Assembly: GCA_003833135.1 (NCBI GenBank)
Contig: QZLH01000050.1
Location: 69,188 to 117,229, forward strand
Direction of reading: 5' to 3'
DNA: 48,042 bases
Source of the DNA: Oehlia diaphana
Lineage: Eukaryota; Glomeromycota; Glomeromycetes; Glomerales; Glomeraceae
The notes beneath the pieces were generated by a model. That model was not told the origin of the DNA. It saw only the letters and a list, made by a program, of their open reading frames with translations, and made no database searches. The position numbers and the translations under genes are program-made. Position 1 is the stretch's first letter. The number at the start of each line of letters is the position of its first letter. This document shows positions 11,340 through 23,520 of the stretch, piece by piece.

Positions 11340-13100
11340 ATTATGAATGGAGAGAATTATTGGATTAAAAGTCAATTTTATTTTACTGCTATTTAATTTA
11401 TTGTTTTATACTATATTTGTTATATATTATTGCTATAATTAGGTGCTACGGGTGGTCTAGTAATTTACTTCAATATAATATTTAGACTACTTAAAAAATA
11501 AATAAAATGCTATCTACAAATTGCCTAATTAAGTTACCTACAAGTATCATAAAAGTTACTAATTATTAGATCGTTAAACCACCTATAGGTAATTCATAAG
11601 TTGCTTATTTATAATTTATTAGTTATCTATAACTATTACAAATTTTTACCTAAAAGCTGCTTATCAAAAAAATTTAAGTTACCTTGAAGGTAACCTAATT
11701 GTATTGTTTAAATTTAAATTTACGTCTGCTAGTAGGTAGCATATAGGTAATTAGTAGGTAACCTAATAGTATTAAATTCTTAAGTTTCAGTAAAGTACTT
11801 TTGTTAGTTCAAATGAAAAAAAGTGTTAAAATTCAAATTCAGATAATAAATTAAATACAACTCGATATATAAGTTTACGAATTTTTAATACATGATTAGT
11901 ATGAAATAGAAATTAAAAAAGCAGTTCAAAGCATAAAATAATATGGATTATCGGTCCCTCTATTCATTATGAACATAGACTTTCAATAATTTTATCGAAA
12001 ACTTAAAATATACTTAAAATAAATGATGTACTATAAGAGGTAGGAACTGGTACAATTTTTATAACCAAACCTGAAGAGGAAGATAGTCTGTTTATAAATT
12101 ATAAGGATAATAAAAAAACATACATGAATATGGGATCTTATACGCACACAAAACAATATTTATGTATTAATTTTGTACTACATACATTCTATTACATTCT
12201 ATTGAAATTGCTAAAAGCACAATATAGGATAAATAAATGTATTAGTTTTTAGAGTACAAAATTAATTAGCGGAATTAATTATTAAAAATAATTTGTTGCC
12301 AATCATAAAATTCGGATGAAAATAAGCTTATGACATGTAATAAGTTAAAAATTGAATTTGAATATTATATACATACGGTAAAGCTTTCAACCATATTATA
12401 TAATAATAAATTTGTTTAAAACTTCGACTAATTTATAACTTCGTGTAAATAAAAACAAAATAAATATTATGAATTTTTGTCGACATATGAAATTATAATA
12501 TCACAAAATCTATCTATTTAATCATCCCAAAATTAAAATTTAGGCGTCATTAAAATATTCAAAAGTGATATAATACATATAGGTCTTTTTTTTAAAAAAA
12601 AATTTATATATCGATGTTTTCAAAATAGTTGAATTCATTAATCGTGGGTTCAAATCCTCGTCCGTCCGAAATCAAAATTTTTTTCAGCGTACCAATAAAA
12701 TATATTTTGTACTGATATACTTGAATATCAGCAGCATTTTTTAACTTTCGACACGTTATAATTACATTAACTACGATCTCTTAGAAAATATGTAATTATC
12801 ATTCTTTATTAAACTAATCTTTAATACTGAATTAAGTTTTAATATTTATAAATATGGAATAAAAAAAAAGGAGGTAAAATTTTGTTAATGCCATGTGAAT
12901 ATTTTATGAAGTTTGCCTAATTAGCCTACAGTTTTACACTTTTTAAATCTAAATAAACGTCATTCAGTGAGCAAAATACAAATATAACAATACAATAGTA
13001 AAAAAATGATTTATCACCCGTTTTATTATCGATTGTCATGTGATCGCATATCATTTGTTCGACATCACCTTTTATTTCCATTTTCTGAAACGAAAGAAAC
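11340..13100. other. intergenic, AT-rich, with TAGGTAAC-type short repeats
   Basis: No supported gene. Between about 11430 and 11770 the words TTACCTA, AGGTAAC and TAGGTAAT recur many times in both orientations, including AGGTAACCTAAT twice. Near 12640-12665 an isolated GGTTCAAATCC resembles a tRNA T-arm or B box, without the rest of a tRNA. The frame at 13006-13197 lies in upstream sequence of the next locus and is not supported. Confidence 0.55.
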
Positions 13101-13124
13101 GAAAGAACGGTCGTATCTGTCGAT

Positions 13125-13270
13125 CTTCAAAAGATTCTGCAGATTTGTGGATATTTTCCTAATTTATGCTTGTATGGTAAAAAAATTACTTATATAAGAG
13201 AGCTCTTAAATTGCTCCAATTGATTCAATCTTTTTTTTTTTTTTTTATTGAACTAAAAAAAAAATAAAAA
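13125..13270 (+). promoter_or_regulatory. upstream region of locus 2, conserved with locus 3
   Basis: The stretch 13131-13200 closely matches 30872-30940: TTCTGCAGATT, GCGGATATT/GTGGATATT, TCCTAATTTATGCTTGTA, then a TATA-like TATATAA at about 13191 (TTTATAAA in locus 3). The TATA-like word is about 75 nt upstream of the ATG at 13271 and about 65 nt upstream in locus 3, which fits a core promoter. Confidence 0.5.
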
Positions 13271-15476
13271 ATGGCAAAAACAGCTGTTTTGGAAAAACCG
13301 CCGTAATTAATCGTTCCGACACAATTACTATAGATACTGTTGAACCAATAATTCCTCTTTCACAGTTTATTTCGCTCATCAAAGATGTATCTAATATTTT
13401 GCCAAAAGTTATAGAATTGTATAGATCAGCTCAGCATAATAAAAATATTACCAGGATTTTGGTGGAACGTATTTCTGCTGCGAGTGCCTCTATTAAGGTT
13501 TTACAAGCAAGAGATGATTTATTAACTTCAACTTATTATAAAATTTTACAAAGGTTGGTTCAAGTTCTTCATAATATGAAAGAATATATTGAAGTAATAA
13601 CACAATATAATACTGTACAAAAGTTTTTAGGAACTGAAATGATTGAAAAAAAATTTAAAGAATTATGTAAAGAATATGATAGCTGTATTATTTCGTTAAA
13701 TTCTAATCTGTCAGTCAATTTTAATTTAATACTGAACAAGAAGATAAAATTATAAAGGAAGATATATTACAACTTACCAAATTTCAAAATGTTTTATCAG
13801 AATGTATGAACGATGTGAAACAAAAAGTCTCTCACACAAATGATCAGATGAACTCAGTCATTGAGCGAGTTAGTGAAATGGCAATAACTTTGCAAAATAT
13901 GCAAAGTATGATGGACAGTAGAAAAGTGGATGTAGATCAAATTCAGAACCAAATCTTTCGTACTAATAAACTTCCATTCGAAGATTATGAAGAAGCTGAC
14001 GAATATAGTAAACGTAGTGAAGGATTGAGAAAATACACTCATGTAAAAACTAAAGAAGAATTTGCTTTCAAGGTTGTAGATAAAGATTATGATATTAATG
14101 ATGTTAAAAATCAAGTCACAATTCTTATGAAACTTAAGGATTGCCAAAATATCATTAATTTCTATGGTCTTACTAGTGATGGAAATAAAATTTATTTAGT
14201 AACTGAATGGGCTGAAAAAGGAAGCTTACGTGAATATATTCTTGAACATAAACGAAATATTAACTTAAAATTGAAAATAAAATTTGCTTATGATATCGCT
14301 AAAGGTTTGAATTTCCTTAATTCTGTCGGGGTAGGAATTACATTTATAATTTGTCAAATTTTTAAATTTTTAAATTTTATAAATTAATAATATTTGATGT
14401 TTCCTTTGATAGATGATTCATCGAGATATTAGATCTGAAAATATCGTAATTACAGAGCACGAAATAGCTAAAATTACAAAATTTAAATTTAATAGAAGAC
14501 CTAATGTTACTGGTAATTTAACCATAGGAACAGATGTTATTCGATATAGTGCTCCCGAAATGTTAAGAAGAGGAATTACGGGAGAAAAAGACAAATATTA
14601 TATCAAGTCTGATACCAAATGTGAAGTATATAGTTTTGGTATTCTCCTTTGGGAGATTGCTGAATGTAAGCTTCCATACGAGCAATATGAAGATTTTATG
14701 GAAATTGCAAGAAAAATAGTAGGTGGGTATCGGGAAAAATTTACAATTGGCACTGATATTCCGAAGAAATATCAAGGAACTTGTAAATAAATCTGTCGAT
14801 CCAAATCCAGGTTATCGACCTACTGTATATTCTCAAGGGTGTTGACAGATCTTCAGGATATCTTTAGAAGTCTTGAAACACCCACAAATTATCCCAATTC
14901 TTTGAATAGTAACATAACTCCTCCCGTACAAAAAATGACTCAAAGTAAAATTGCAGCGATAGAAGATTGCGCAATTAATTTATTTAACACGGAATGGGAT
15001 TCATTTGATTATATGACGCTTGATAGAGCAATTGAATGTCATAAAAAAGACAGCATGGATAAGCAAATGTTATATAAGTGTTTTGATGCTTATGCTGAAA
15101 TGGGTAATCCAGGAGCAAAGCTTATTATATTTCAAAAGGTTGGTCTAACCTTAAATGTCCTGATGATGAAAAACATAAAGTGTCTGTTCAATTGTTCAAA
15201 GAAGCTGCTGGTTATGGTGATGAGTTTCCTGATGCTCAACTCCGTTATGCATTAATGGTTATGCAAGGCAAAGGTGTCAAACAAGATAAAGAAGAAGCGA
15301 TTAAATATTTTCTTAAAGCTGCTAAAAATGGACATCTCGTAGCTATGTTTAACACTGCCACTTATTACTACTTTAAAGACGAAAATGATTTAGGGAATTA
15401 TTATATGATAAGTGCTGCTAATAAAGGCTATGAACAAGCAATTAATTATTGCAAAAAGAAAAATATTTCTTATTAA
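13271..15476 (+). pseudogene. MLKL-NTD-like - pseudokinase - Sel1 protein, frameshifted
   Basis: Aligned by eye to the loci at 3042 and 30992, this copy has one MLKL-like module (about 13320-13730), a pseudokinase with KFK in place of DFG and HRDIRSEN kept, and a Sel1 tail (about 15000-15474). The conserved intron is 14331-14412. Breaks: frame loss between the ATG at 13271 and 13321; a shift near 13725; one extra base near 14775 giving a stop at 14788-14790; five extra bases near 14824-14830, which bring the total to +6 and restore frame; and a shift near 15140. No second kinase domain follows. Multiple independent lesions argue for a pseudogene rather than sequencing error, but homopolymer-linked errors cannot be excluded. 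The Sel1 end shows what locus 3 probably lost. Confidence 0.75.
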
Positions 15477-15639
15477 TTGTAGATTTATTGTATAAAAATT
15501 TATATTTGCACTCAATGAGTACTGTACTCTCTACCTTCAATTAATCAATGTGATATATCATAAAATAATAAATTGACATTAAGAAATATAGAATAATTAG
15601 AATAATTTAAATCTATAGTATTTTGAATGGTTACAGTAT

Positions 15640-15860
15640 ATCTTTTCCCGAAGTCATTTGCCTGAATGCCAATTTTCCGAACTGTACATTTTCCTGAAAT
15701 ATACAATTTCCCGAATCCTTATTTCCCGAATCCCATTTCCTTGGAGTCTAATTTCCCGAATCCTAAATCCTAAATCCCAATATCCTGAATCCCAATATCC
15801 CGAATTCAAATATCCTTAATTCTAATTCTAATATTCTGAATGGACAATTTCTTGAATTAT
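15640..15860. repeat. degenerate minisatellite, TTTCCCGAATCC units
   Basis: About a dozen imperfect units of roughly 12-20 bp share the core TTTCCCGAATCC or AATCCCAATATCC. It begins just downstream of the broken locus. Units drift in both length and sequence, so it looks old. No coding potential. Confidence 0.65.
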
Positions 15861-15998
15861 AAATAAACTATATAATAAATTTAAAAAAATAAAGAACTAT
15901 TGAAAACTATAAGTTTTATTATTCAAATATACAGTATTTATAAGCAGATATAATGTTAACAATTTTAAAAAATTTTTAAAGTACTGGTTATCACTGGT

Positions 15999-16930
15999 CG
16001 AAGTGGAATGATTTGCATGAAGTTTATTAACGATCCTAGCATTATCATGTAAAAAATGATAGCCAGATTTGTTGCCAGGATACACATGATCTGCGCACAT
16101 GATCCGGACAATTATTTTCGCTAATTATTTAATTGATTAAAAAAAAATTTGTAAAAACGTTCAACTCCAAAATTTGTAGCACCCCCATTACTGTCTATAT
16201 ATAGTTATACAAATTTATATTAACTAAATTTACGCTACCATAGAATAATAAACTATTAAGATACTACATTTTACTTACTTTCGCTATAGCCTATAATAGA
16301 TAATTAACGCTAAATAGTTTGTTCCTATGCATTACAAATACGAAATATTACTAAACATGCTATGTCAAAAGAAGAGTGTCCTTTTTCTGATTTAATATGT
16401 AAACCCATATGTAACCATCACCTTCTGATATAAGAAATGCTATTTAATGCCAAATTTCACAATTAAATTATTCAAACTCATGCTTAGTTCAGTATTTTTT
16501 CCTTCATAAAGTTTATTAGTAATATTTATAAGAGGTTAAGGAAATATATATGAATTCTGTTATATCCTGCATAACTAATTGTCACGTCAGATTGTTTTCT
16601 TTTTTTTATTGAATGTGATCTTGTAATATTATTTTAGCGTTTGCAACATTTTTCAAAATAATTCCTTATTCATTAAAAAATTCCCAACCTTCTCTAGTAT
16701 AACGAAACCCTTTACAACCTTATTTTGTTGTTGATATGACATGTTAGAAAAATTTTTCGTATAAGAAAGAAAGGTGGTGTATGGTGTAATCAGATCAATA
16801 AAAGTTTTATAATTACCAAAAATAATTGTCCGGATCATGTTCGCAGATCATGTGTAACCTGGGGCTACCATTTTTTACATGGTGATGCTAGGGTCGTTCA
16901 TGCCATAAACCCATGACATGCCTCCGCCTG
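15999..16930. mobile_element. element bounded by about 110-bp inverted repeats
   Basis: The left arm (about 16003-16117) and right arm (about 16817-16915) are inverted copies. Shared words are GATC(C/A)TAGCAT, CATGTAAAAAATG, ACACATGATCTGCG, ACATGATCCGGACAATTATT. The left arm has a small extra segment near 16063. The roughly 700-bp interior has no convincing frame; the short frames at 15897-16100 and 16653-16838 overlap the arms. A target duplication was not found. It is likely a non-autonomous TIR or fold-back element. Confidence 0.6.
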
Positions 16931-17076
16931 ATCTATTTATGGTCAAGAACTATTCGATCCATGTGCATTCTAATCAACTAATTTAATTACAGTTAATGAA
17001 ATTTTACCTTAATCGATTTTTTTTTTTTTTTTGACTATTAATTTTTTTGTCTTTACAAATATTTTTAGCTTTTTTA

Positions 17077-17278
<202 letters not shown>

Positions 17279-17717
17279 NNNNNNNNNNNNNNNNNNNNNN
17301 NNNNNNNNNNNNNNNNNNNNNNNNNNNNNNNNNNNNNNNNNNNNNNNNNNNNNNNNNNNNNNNNNNNNNNNNNNNNNNNNNNNNNNNNNNNNNNNNNNNN
17401 NNNNNNNNNNNNNNNNNNNNNNNNNNNNNNNNNNNNNNNNNNNNNNNNNNNNNNNNNNNNNNNNNNNNNNNNNNNNNNNNNNNNNNNNNNNNNNNNNNNN
17501 NNNNNNNNNNNNNNNNNNNNNNNNNNNNNNNNNNNNNNNNNNNNNNNNNNNNNNNNNNNNNNNNNNNNNNNNNNNNNNNNNNNNNNNNNNNNNNNNNNNN
17601 NNNNNNNNNNNNNNNNNNNNNNNNNNNNNNNNNNNNNNNNNNNNNNNNNNNNNNNNNNNNNNNNNNNNNNNNNNNNNNNNNNNNNNNNNNNNNNNNNNNN
17701 NNNNNNNNNNNNNNNNN
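17279..17717. other. assembly gap (439 N)
   Basis: A run of N lies inside poly-T sequence. The frame reported across it is meaningless. The two flanks are near identical, so the gap may be artefactual, with the same locus placed on both sides. Confidence 0.99.
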
Positions 17718-17863
17718 GTTTTTTTTTTCAAACCGAAATTTTTTTTTTTATTCTAAACTGAAATTCCTATTGTTTCGGTCTTCTAATACTGAATTTTTTT
17801 TATATTATTATTTTTTTTTTTTTTTTTTAATGAAATTTTTTTTTTTTTTTTTTTTTTATTTTT

Positions 17864-17900
<37 letters not shown>
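17718..17900. repeat. right gap flank, copy of 17077-17175, then poly-T
   Basis: About 98 bases duplicate the left flank, followed by T-runs interrupted by a few A and AATG. The tract length is probably unreliable. Confidence 0.75.
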
Positions 17901-17902
<2 letters not shown>

Positions 17903-19290
17903 ATTGGATCAAATTATTATCCTTTTTTTTCAGAATTTTTTTCGGTACTTATTTTTTTTCGGATTCCTTTTTTCTGGAAATTTCCCTTTTTTAATCGATT
18001 GTTTTTTTTATCCTTTTTCTTTCCTCCAAACTTTTTTTGATTTTTTTTTCTTTTTCATTCAATTTTTTATTATTATTAAATAAAGAAATAAGATATTGTA
18101 TTAAAATAAATATATTTACAAAATTATTATTTTTTTTTTTAAAAAAAAAAATCAATATAACATGCAAGTAAATTGATAGAAAGATGATTAAGATTTTTTC
18201 AATTAAATTTGAACAATGGATAAATAGTTTGATTTTCAAACTCATAAAAATCAAAAAAAAAAAAAAAAATTGATATTTTTACAATATTTTATAATCAATT
18301 AATTTGAAGAAATTGTTGATTTAATAATATGTTATTATAACAAAATCCATATCCAGATTTTTGAATAATGATTTTAATTCAAATGGTTTAGTAAAATTTA
18401 TAATTTATCGAGTAAAATGAGTATCAATAGAATAATAATAAATGAAATGTACAGATTCTAATACGTTTAATTGTTCAAATATTTTTCCTGAATTGGTTAT
18501 AAGTTTGAAATTAACGTTATATAAAATAATAAGAAATAATTATAAAATTTATAATTAATTAATAAAAATATTTATAGTATTTTCATAATATTAAAGTTTT
18601 TTCGAAAATACTACTAAAGAATTAATCGATAATTATTTTTCACTATTCCTTAATTAATCCGAATTTCATTCTACAGTACATTCAAACGTCAAATCATTAA
18701 TATAAATAGCTATATTATTATAAATATATATTATTTTATTATTTTTTGTTACTATATGAAATTCCTAATTATAAACAAAAAAAAACTATTGTAACCATCT
18801 TTAATTTACTTAGTATTACATTATAATACTAAATTTTTCTATTTAAACAAACTCATTGGTCCCGGTGCGAAGCGACGGTTAACTGCTAGTATTTTATTAA
18901 ATTTATTTGTAAAAAAAAAAGACAGAAAATTTTGTTTTCGATCGTATTATTGATAATTGGTCGATTCCACACAGAAGGTGCCGGCACACCAAAAGCAAAA
19001 AAGTCTAAATCAAATAAAAAAATAATATAAGAACACTTTTTTTTCTCAAAGCATACTAATTGTAATAAACGATATCATTAAAAGTGGTTCAGAAAATCAT
19101 ATCATTGCCCGATCTGAGTTTGCGTAAAATGACCAGGGCAAAAGTAATATATAGTTCTTGCCTTTTTTGGACAATTCAGGTTAAAATTTTATTCCTATTT
19201 TTAGATATTAACTGTGATTCCATCTTAAGAATGCGTACAACGGACTACTCCCAGACGATATCTCTATATATTTTTCGGTGTACTAATGGA
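17901..19290. other. intergenic, very AT-rich, no supported gene
   Basis: T-rich then mixed AT sequence. At about 18856-18890 there is GTGCGAAGCGACGGTTAACTGCTAG. Its GCGACGGTTA core resembles the terminal repeat GCGACGGTTAGCAATTCC of the element at 39303-40599, so it may be a solo end of a related element. The short open frames at 17991-18254 and 19084-19302 are not supported. Confidence 0.5.
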
Positions 19291-19299
19291 CTCATTATT

Positions 19300-19700
19300 T
19301 AAGAGTAAAAAAGCGAACAATGAACAAATACGTGAAGTTCTACTAACACATAGCAAGACGAAACTTCATACTAGGGTTAAAGACAAAGAATAAACAAATA
19401 ATATTGATTTAACTGCAAAGTGAAAGAACAAGATTTCAAGGTCACTATTAAGTACTAATACAATGAGAATAATGATGAATATTAAATAATAAGATAATCG
19501 AAATGGCCAATACAAAATAGCAACAATCAGACAGGAATCAATTTTGGAAGACCGATTTAATCAAACAAGAGAAGAAAATACATGATATTATGGCAATAGA
19601 TACTGTATGATGTTATCAAACACGAACAACAAAAATGAATAGATAGAGAAGGATGAAATTTTAAATAATAATAAAAAAAATGTATATTAATCGTCAGAAC
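19300..19700. repeat. dispersed repeat family A, copy 2
   Basis: Matches 1264-1620 with the same order of shared words and many indels. It is followed about 300 bases on by family B copy 3, the same order as at 1264-2165. Confidence 0.55.
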
Positions 19701-19969
19701 GAATTAATATATAAATATTATATTAATAGGATACAATCAATTATGTTTGCATAGTATCTAATGATGAAACAGGATCTAAAAAGAAGTCTGTTAATCAAAA
19801 ATAAATGGAACTTTAATATTTAGATGAAAATAATAAAGGCACTCTTAATTTTTTAATAAGGGATAAATGTTTTCAAGTTTTTTTGCAGAAAGAAACGTAA
19901 TATGAAAAATGATAGTTTATCTCGTGTAAATAAATAATTGACCTACACTGCTGACCGACCATACATCAA

Positions 19970-20230
19970 CTTTTCAAATTATCAGACATAACTAGCTATT
20001 TTTATTAGTTTACTGAATCAATTTTTTTTTGTTACTAATTTTGGTATGCATTTTAAGGTGTAGGTAAATATTTTTCATTTCGCCAATCTCTATAAGCTTT
20101 CTTTCTTCATTCTTTGGTTTCAGTTGGCTCTTTGTGCCCAGCTGGTTATTTTCGTCCGCTTTCTTCATCAATTTGTCTCTAATTCTTTCTTTTCTTTTTT
20201 TGGACTTTAGTAGTCAAATTGGTTGAAAAT
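19970..20230. repeat. dispersed repeat family B, copy 3
   Basis: Shares TTAGTTTACTGAATCAATTT with copy 1 and the TCGTCCNCTTTCTTCATCAATT/TCTCTAATTCTTTCTTTTC portion with copies 1 and 2. It carries an extra insert of about 100 bp relative to copy 1. Confidence 0.45.
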
Positions 20231-20489
20231 GAAATTGAAAAAAAATGAAAGCGAAAATTAAATACCTGATGTGAAAACCCAACAAACAAAATCTTTTCCT
20301 TTTTAGATAATCAGTTGTTTTATTAAAACTTCAGATTTTACTATTTCGGTATTTCGTCATGAGATAAATTATTATTGTCAATAAATATCGAAATAATTGC
20401 TAAAAAAAACGTCACGGTTTAATTACCGTATATGTTTCACCAAATACATAAATAATGTATGATTTCAATAAGAAGTCTAGATTCTAAAA

Positions 20490-21345
20490 TTTAATAAGTT
20501 ACATATTGAACTGGGAACTGGATTATTTGGCAAAAAAAAAATATAAATGGGAACTCTTTCCGCCGATCATTCGGTCCATAAATTTCAGGACGAAAAAAAA
20601 TTGCGGAAGAGTACAAAAGTGTTATTAAAGTTACGGTTTTTTCGCATTCTGACATCACCAACTGCTTATTCATTCTTTTACGAACGTTTTGATAGGACTC
20701 TGAGTTGGACGGCGTTTAGTAGTTTTCAAATTTTTCGACCAAAAAGTTATTTCTCGCTGCCAACTTTCATGGTTAGTGACCCAAAAAGCGCCAGGGATTG
20801 TTCCAATAAAAAAGCTGTCAGAAGGCGATAACCAGGCTTGGAAATAAAAAGAAAACGGACTTTCGTTTAGTGGAGTTTAGCTCAGCTAGTTTTGCTTAGA
20901 GTGGTTTCTTAGGAATTTTTCGTCGCAAAATTTTTCACTTGGCGCAGCAAAAAATTTAGCACGCGGAGGGAATCTTAAAAGTAGTAAATGGTTAAGAAAT
21001 TACTGTGGGACAAATCGACGGCAGCAAGTTTGTCCGAGGAAGGGATCAGCCATATCCGCAGTAATCACGTGTGAGAAGAGATGACGTACTATTAGATTTG
21101 TTAGATTTTTGTGGACCATGGATGAGCTGTTCTTTGGCCGCCAGCACAAGAATCTTATGCTTGATTATTTTTGCTTTTCACTGGATTTTTGTAGAACATG
21201 GGAGAGCGCGACCTTTGGACTGAGCATCATTTTTTGGAAGTATTGGCCTGGGAAACGCCACCAGCACAAAGTTCGGAAAAAAGAAAGAAGAAATGAAGAA
21301 GGGAAGCTAGATCGAGGGAATTTTAGGTTTTGCATCTGATCAAAT
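20490..21345 (+). other. higher-GC transcribed-looking unit of unknown nature
   Basis: Base composition rises clearly against the AT background. Open frames at 20547-20831 and 21109-21339 have no recognised motif. There is an internal repeat: GATTTTTGT(G/A)GA(A/C)CATG(G)... and GCC(A/G)CCAGCACAA occur twice about 90-130 bp apart. No clear splice-linked protein could be built. It could be a decayed multi-copy gene or a transposon fragment; I assign no function. Confidence 0.35.
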
Positions 21346-21935
21346 TTTTACAGAAGGAAATCTAAATGGGTCTTTTGCATTCGTTGTTGAAGTCTGATTC
21401 ACGTATAAAATATGCCGACATCAAATTTTTACAGATGAAAATGTTCTGGTTGACGTAATAATCTTTTTTTTTTTTTTTTTTGTAGGGAAGACTTGAAATT
21501 TGGTGGGGAAGAAAGTTGGAGTATTGTTACTGGACTTGGGTAGACCAGTCTAGTCGTATAACACATTTTCTTTCATGTATTGTTCTCTTTGCAATTTATT
21601 TGTTAGTAGTTACTAGTTAGTATTGTAGTTAGGTCTAGCTTAGTATGTTTCATGGAAGGTTTGTATTTTGTTTTTGTTCTTTACGTATAGTTTATAGTGT
21701 AGATTAGTTGTTAGTATTAACATTCTATTAATAAGGTAAGACGAATAGTAGTATATTATGGTTGTTTATTGAGTATTGTATGACGTAATAACTGATGTTG
21801 AGTATAGTGTATGAAATTTACTATACTCCGTTGTATGTATGTAACATTTAGAACATGTATTGTATTAATTAATTTGCAAAGAGTAATTAGTATAAAATGC
21901 GGATTTAATTTTTATTTAATTAATGCCTATAAATT
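21346..21935. other. intergenic, TTAGT-rich
   Basis: A stretch at about 21600-21800 repeats TAGT, GTAGTTAG and GTATTG words. Nothing codes convincingly; the 61-codon frame at 21811 runs into the mobile element. Confidence 0.5.
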
Positions 21936-22425
21936 TAGGGATTGGAATCGATTCCCATTATTAGAATCGATTGTAGAATCGATTAATCGCGATTAATCGT
22001 TTCGCAAGATTCGATTCTAGAATTCGATTTTGATATTCGATACTCGGAACTAATCGAATTTATATGTCATAAAAAACATTAATATTTAAGGTATGATAGG
22101 GATTAGAATCGATTCCCATTTTAGTATAAGAATCGATGAATCAAGTCACTATTATATTCGAATCTTCCGAAAATCACGTGATTTATATTATTAAAGCTGA
22201 TCGTTTCCATTTTTGGAGACAGAGTTCCACTAAAAATGTGACTTACGAAACATCATTTTTTGGATTGTGTAACATTATTTCTTTTTTTGGTATTCATAAT
22301 TCGAGTCGGCATTAACATTCGGCCCGAATTACTGAGATTCGATTAAAAGATTCGATAATCGATAGAATCGATTCTGTTTCGATTTTCGATAGTTTCGATT
22401 TTTATAGAATCGATTCCAATCCCTA
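21936..22425. mobile_element. hAT-like non-autonomous element with ATCGATT repeats
   Basis: The ends are inverted: TAGGGATTGGAATCGATTCC at the left and its complement at the right. The inside is full of GAATCGATT and CGATTAATCG palindromes. An internal copy of the left end starts near 22098 (TAGGGATTAGAATCGATTCC), suggesting a nested or dimeric element. ATGCCTAT occurs at 21923-21930 and at 22425-22432, compatible with an 8-bp target duplication, although about 5 extra bases sit between the left copy and the TIR. Confidence 0.65.
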
Positions 22426-22468
22426 TGCCTATTGATAAATCTATTCTAACTTCAATTAAACTATTCTA

Positions 22469-22666
22469 ACTTCTAATGTAACTTTAACTCCCGCTCCTTC
22501 TCAAGGTTGGACAGTTCCATTACACGAATTTTTGCTTCGTTCTCTTAATAAAATTTCACGTTCTTTTAAAGCTAGTTCCCTCTCTAATTTAAGTTTAAAT
22601 TCTCTTTATTATTATCAATTATCATCGGAATCAGAAATTGTGACAATTGTTTGGTTTTCTTGTTAG
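22469..22666 (+). pseudogene. short coding-like remnant, unknown
   Basis: An open stretch of about 65 codons without a start reads like protein (TPAPSQGWTVPLHEFLLRS then an S/L-rich part) and ends with TAG at 22664. It lies directly downstream of the hAT-like element and a duplicated CTATTCTAACTTC motif. It may be the 3' part of a gene broken by that insertion. No family recognised. Confidence 0.3.
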
Positions 22667-23520
22667 AATTTGCGCGTCTACATTTCACAGTTGATTTGTA
22701 ACGTTCGATTTTTTAACCTGTGCATTAGCTAGTATATAAAAAAAAATTAATAAAATAAATCATAAATAAATAAAGTCAAGATTTTTTATTACCTTTACGT
22801 TTGTTAGACTGAACATTGCAAGTTATGGGTCCTTTGTCTCGCCCTCTATTGGGTATATTGTATGTTTTATGAATATTTAACTAAAATCATATTAAGTTAC
22901 CTCTAAAATAAGGTCCTCTTTATAAATAGTGTCTTCTTAATTAATAAAATTGTTATCCATAATTTGAAATTGGAAAGAAAGTAAAGGTTCGATATGAAAA
23001 AATTTTTAATATTATTTATAGTGTTATACGGATATACTATTATTTGTATTGCTCATTGATTATTATAGTACATATATATGCAACATACTAATATACGCAG
23101 TAGTAGGTTTACAAAATATACAACTCTGCATATCATTTCACATGACTATACGATAATCATTTGGTCCACCATACTATACTACTATTCGTATTACTCGTGT
23201 TAATACATCCATAATTAATATGGAGTTAGTAGATAGTATATTAGTATATTATATACTATGTATTTCTTTTAAACTATATGTTTTAATAAAGGAATGCGAG
23301 TTGCTAACAATAAATAAAAATAAAAATATAACTCAAATTTATTATAATAAAATATTAAAATCAATAATATGATATTACATATGGGGATTTTTTATAACCG
23401 TCTTAAATAAATAATAAATAATCAACTATACTTTAAGTTAATATAAATAATGTTTATAAAGTAAAATATGTCGTAGCATATTTTAAGGAATTAATTTTAT
23501 AGAATATGATTATTATTAAT
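22667..23520. other. intergenic, AT-rich, nothing recognised
   Basis: Sequence downstream of the minus-strand Sel1 kinase gene. It has many TATA/ATATAC words and no repeat or frame of note. The 3' untranslated region and polyadenylation signal of that gene should lie in the upper part of this stretch. Confidence 0.5.

Noticed and set aside
12630..12670. GGTTCAAATCC with GTCCGTCC, resembling the 3' half of a tRNA
   Set aside because: No matching acceptor stem, D-arm or anticodon arm upstream, so it is not a tRNA. It could be chance or a fragment.
15640..15860. Possible telomere-like or CRISPR-like array
   Set aside because: Units are degenerate, of varying length, and lack unique spacers. 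It is a minisatellite, and the genome is eukaryotic.
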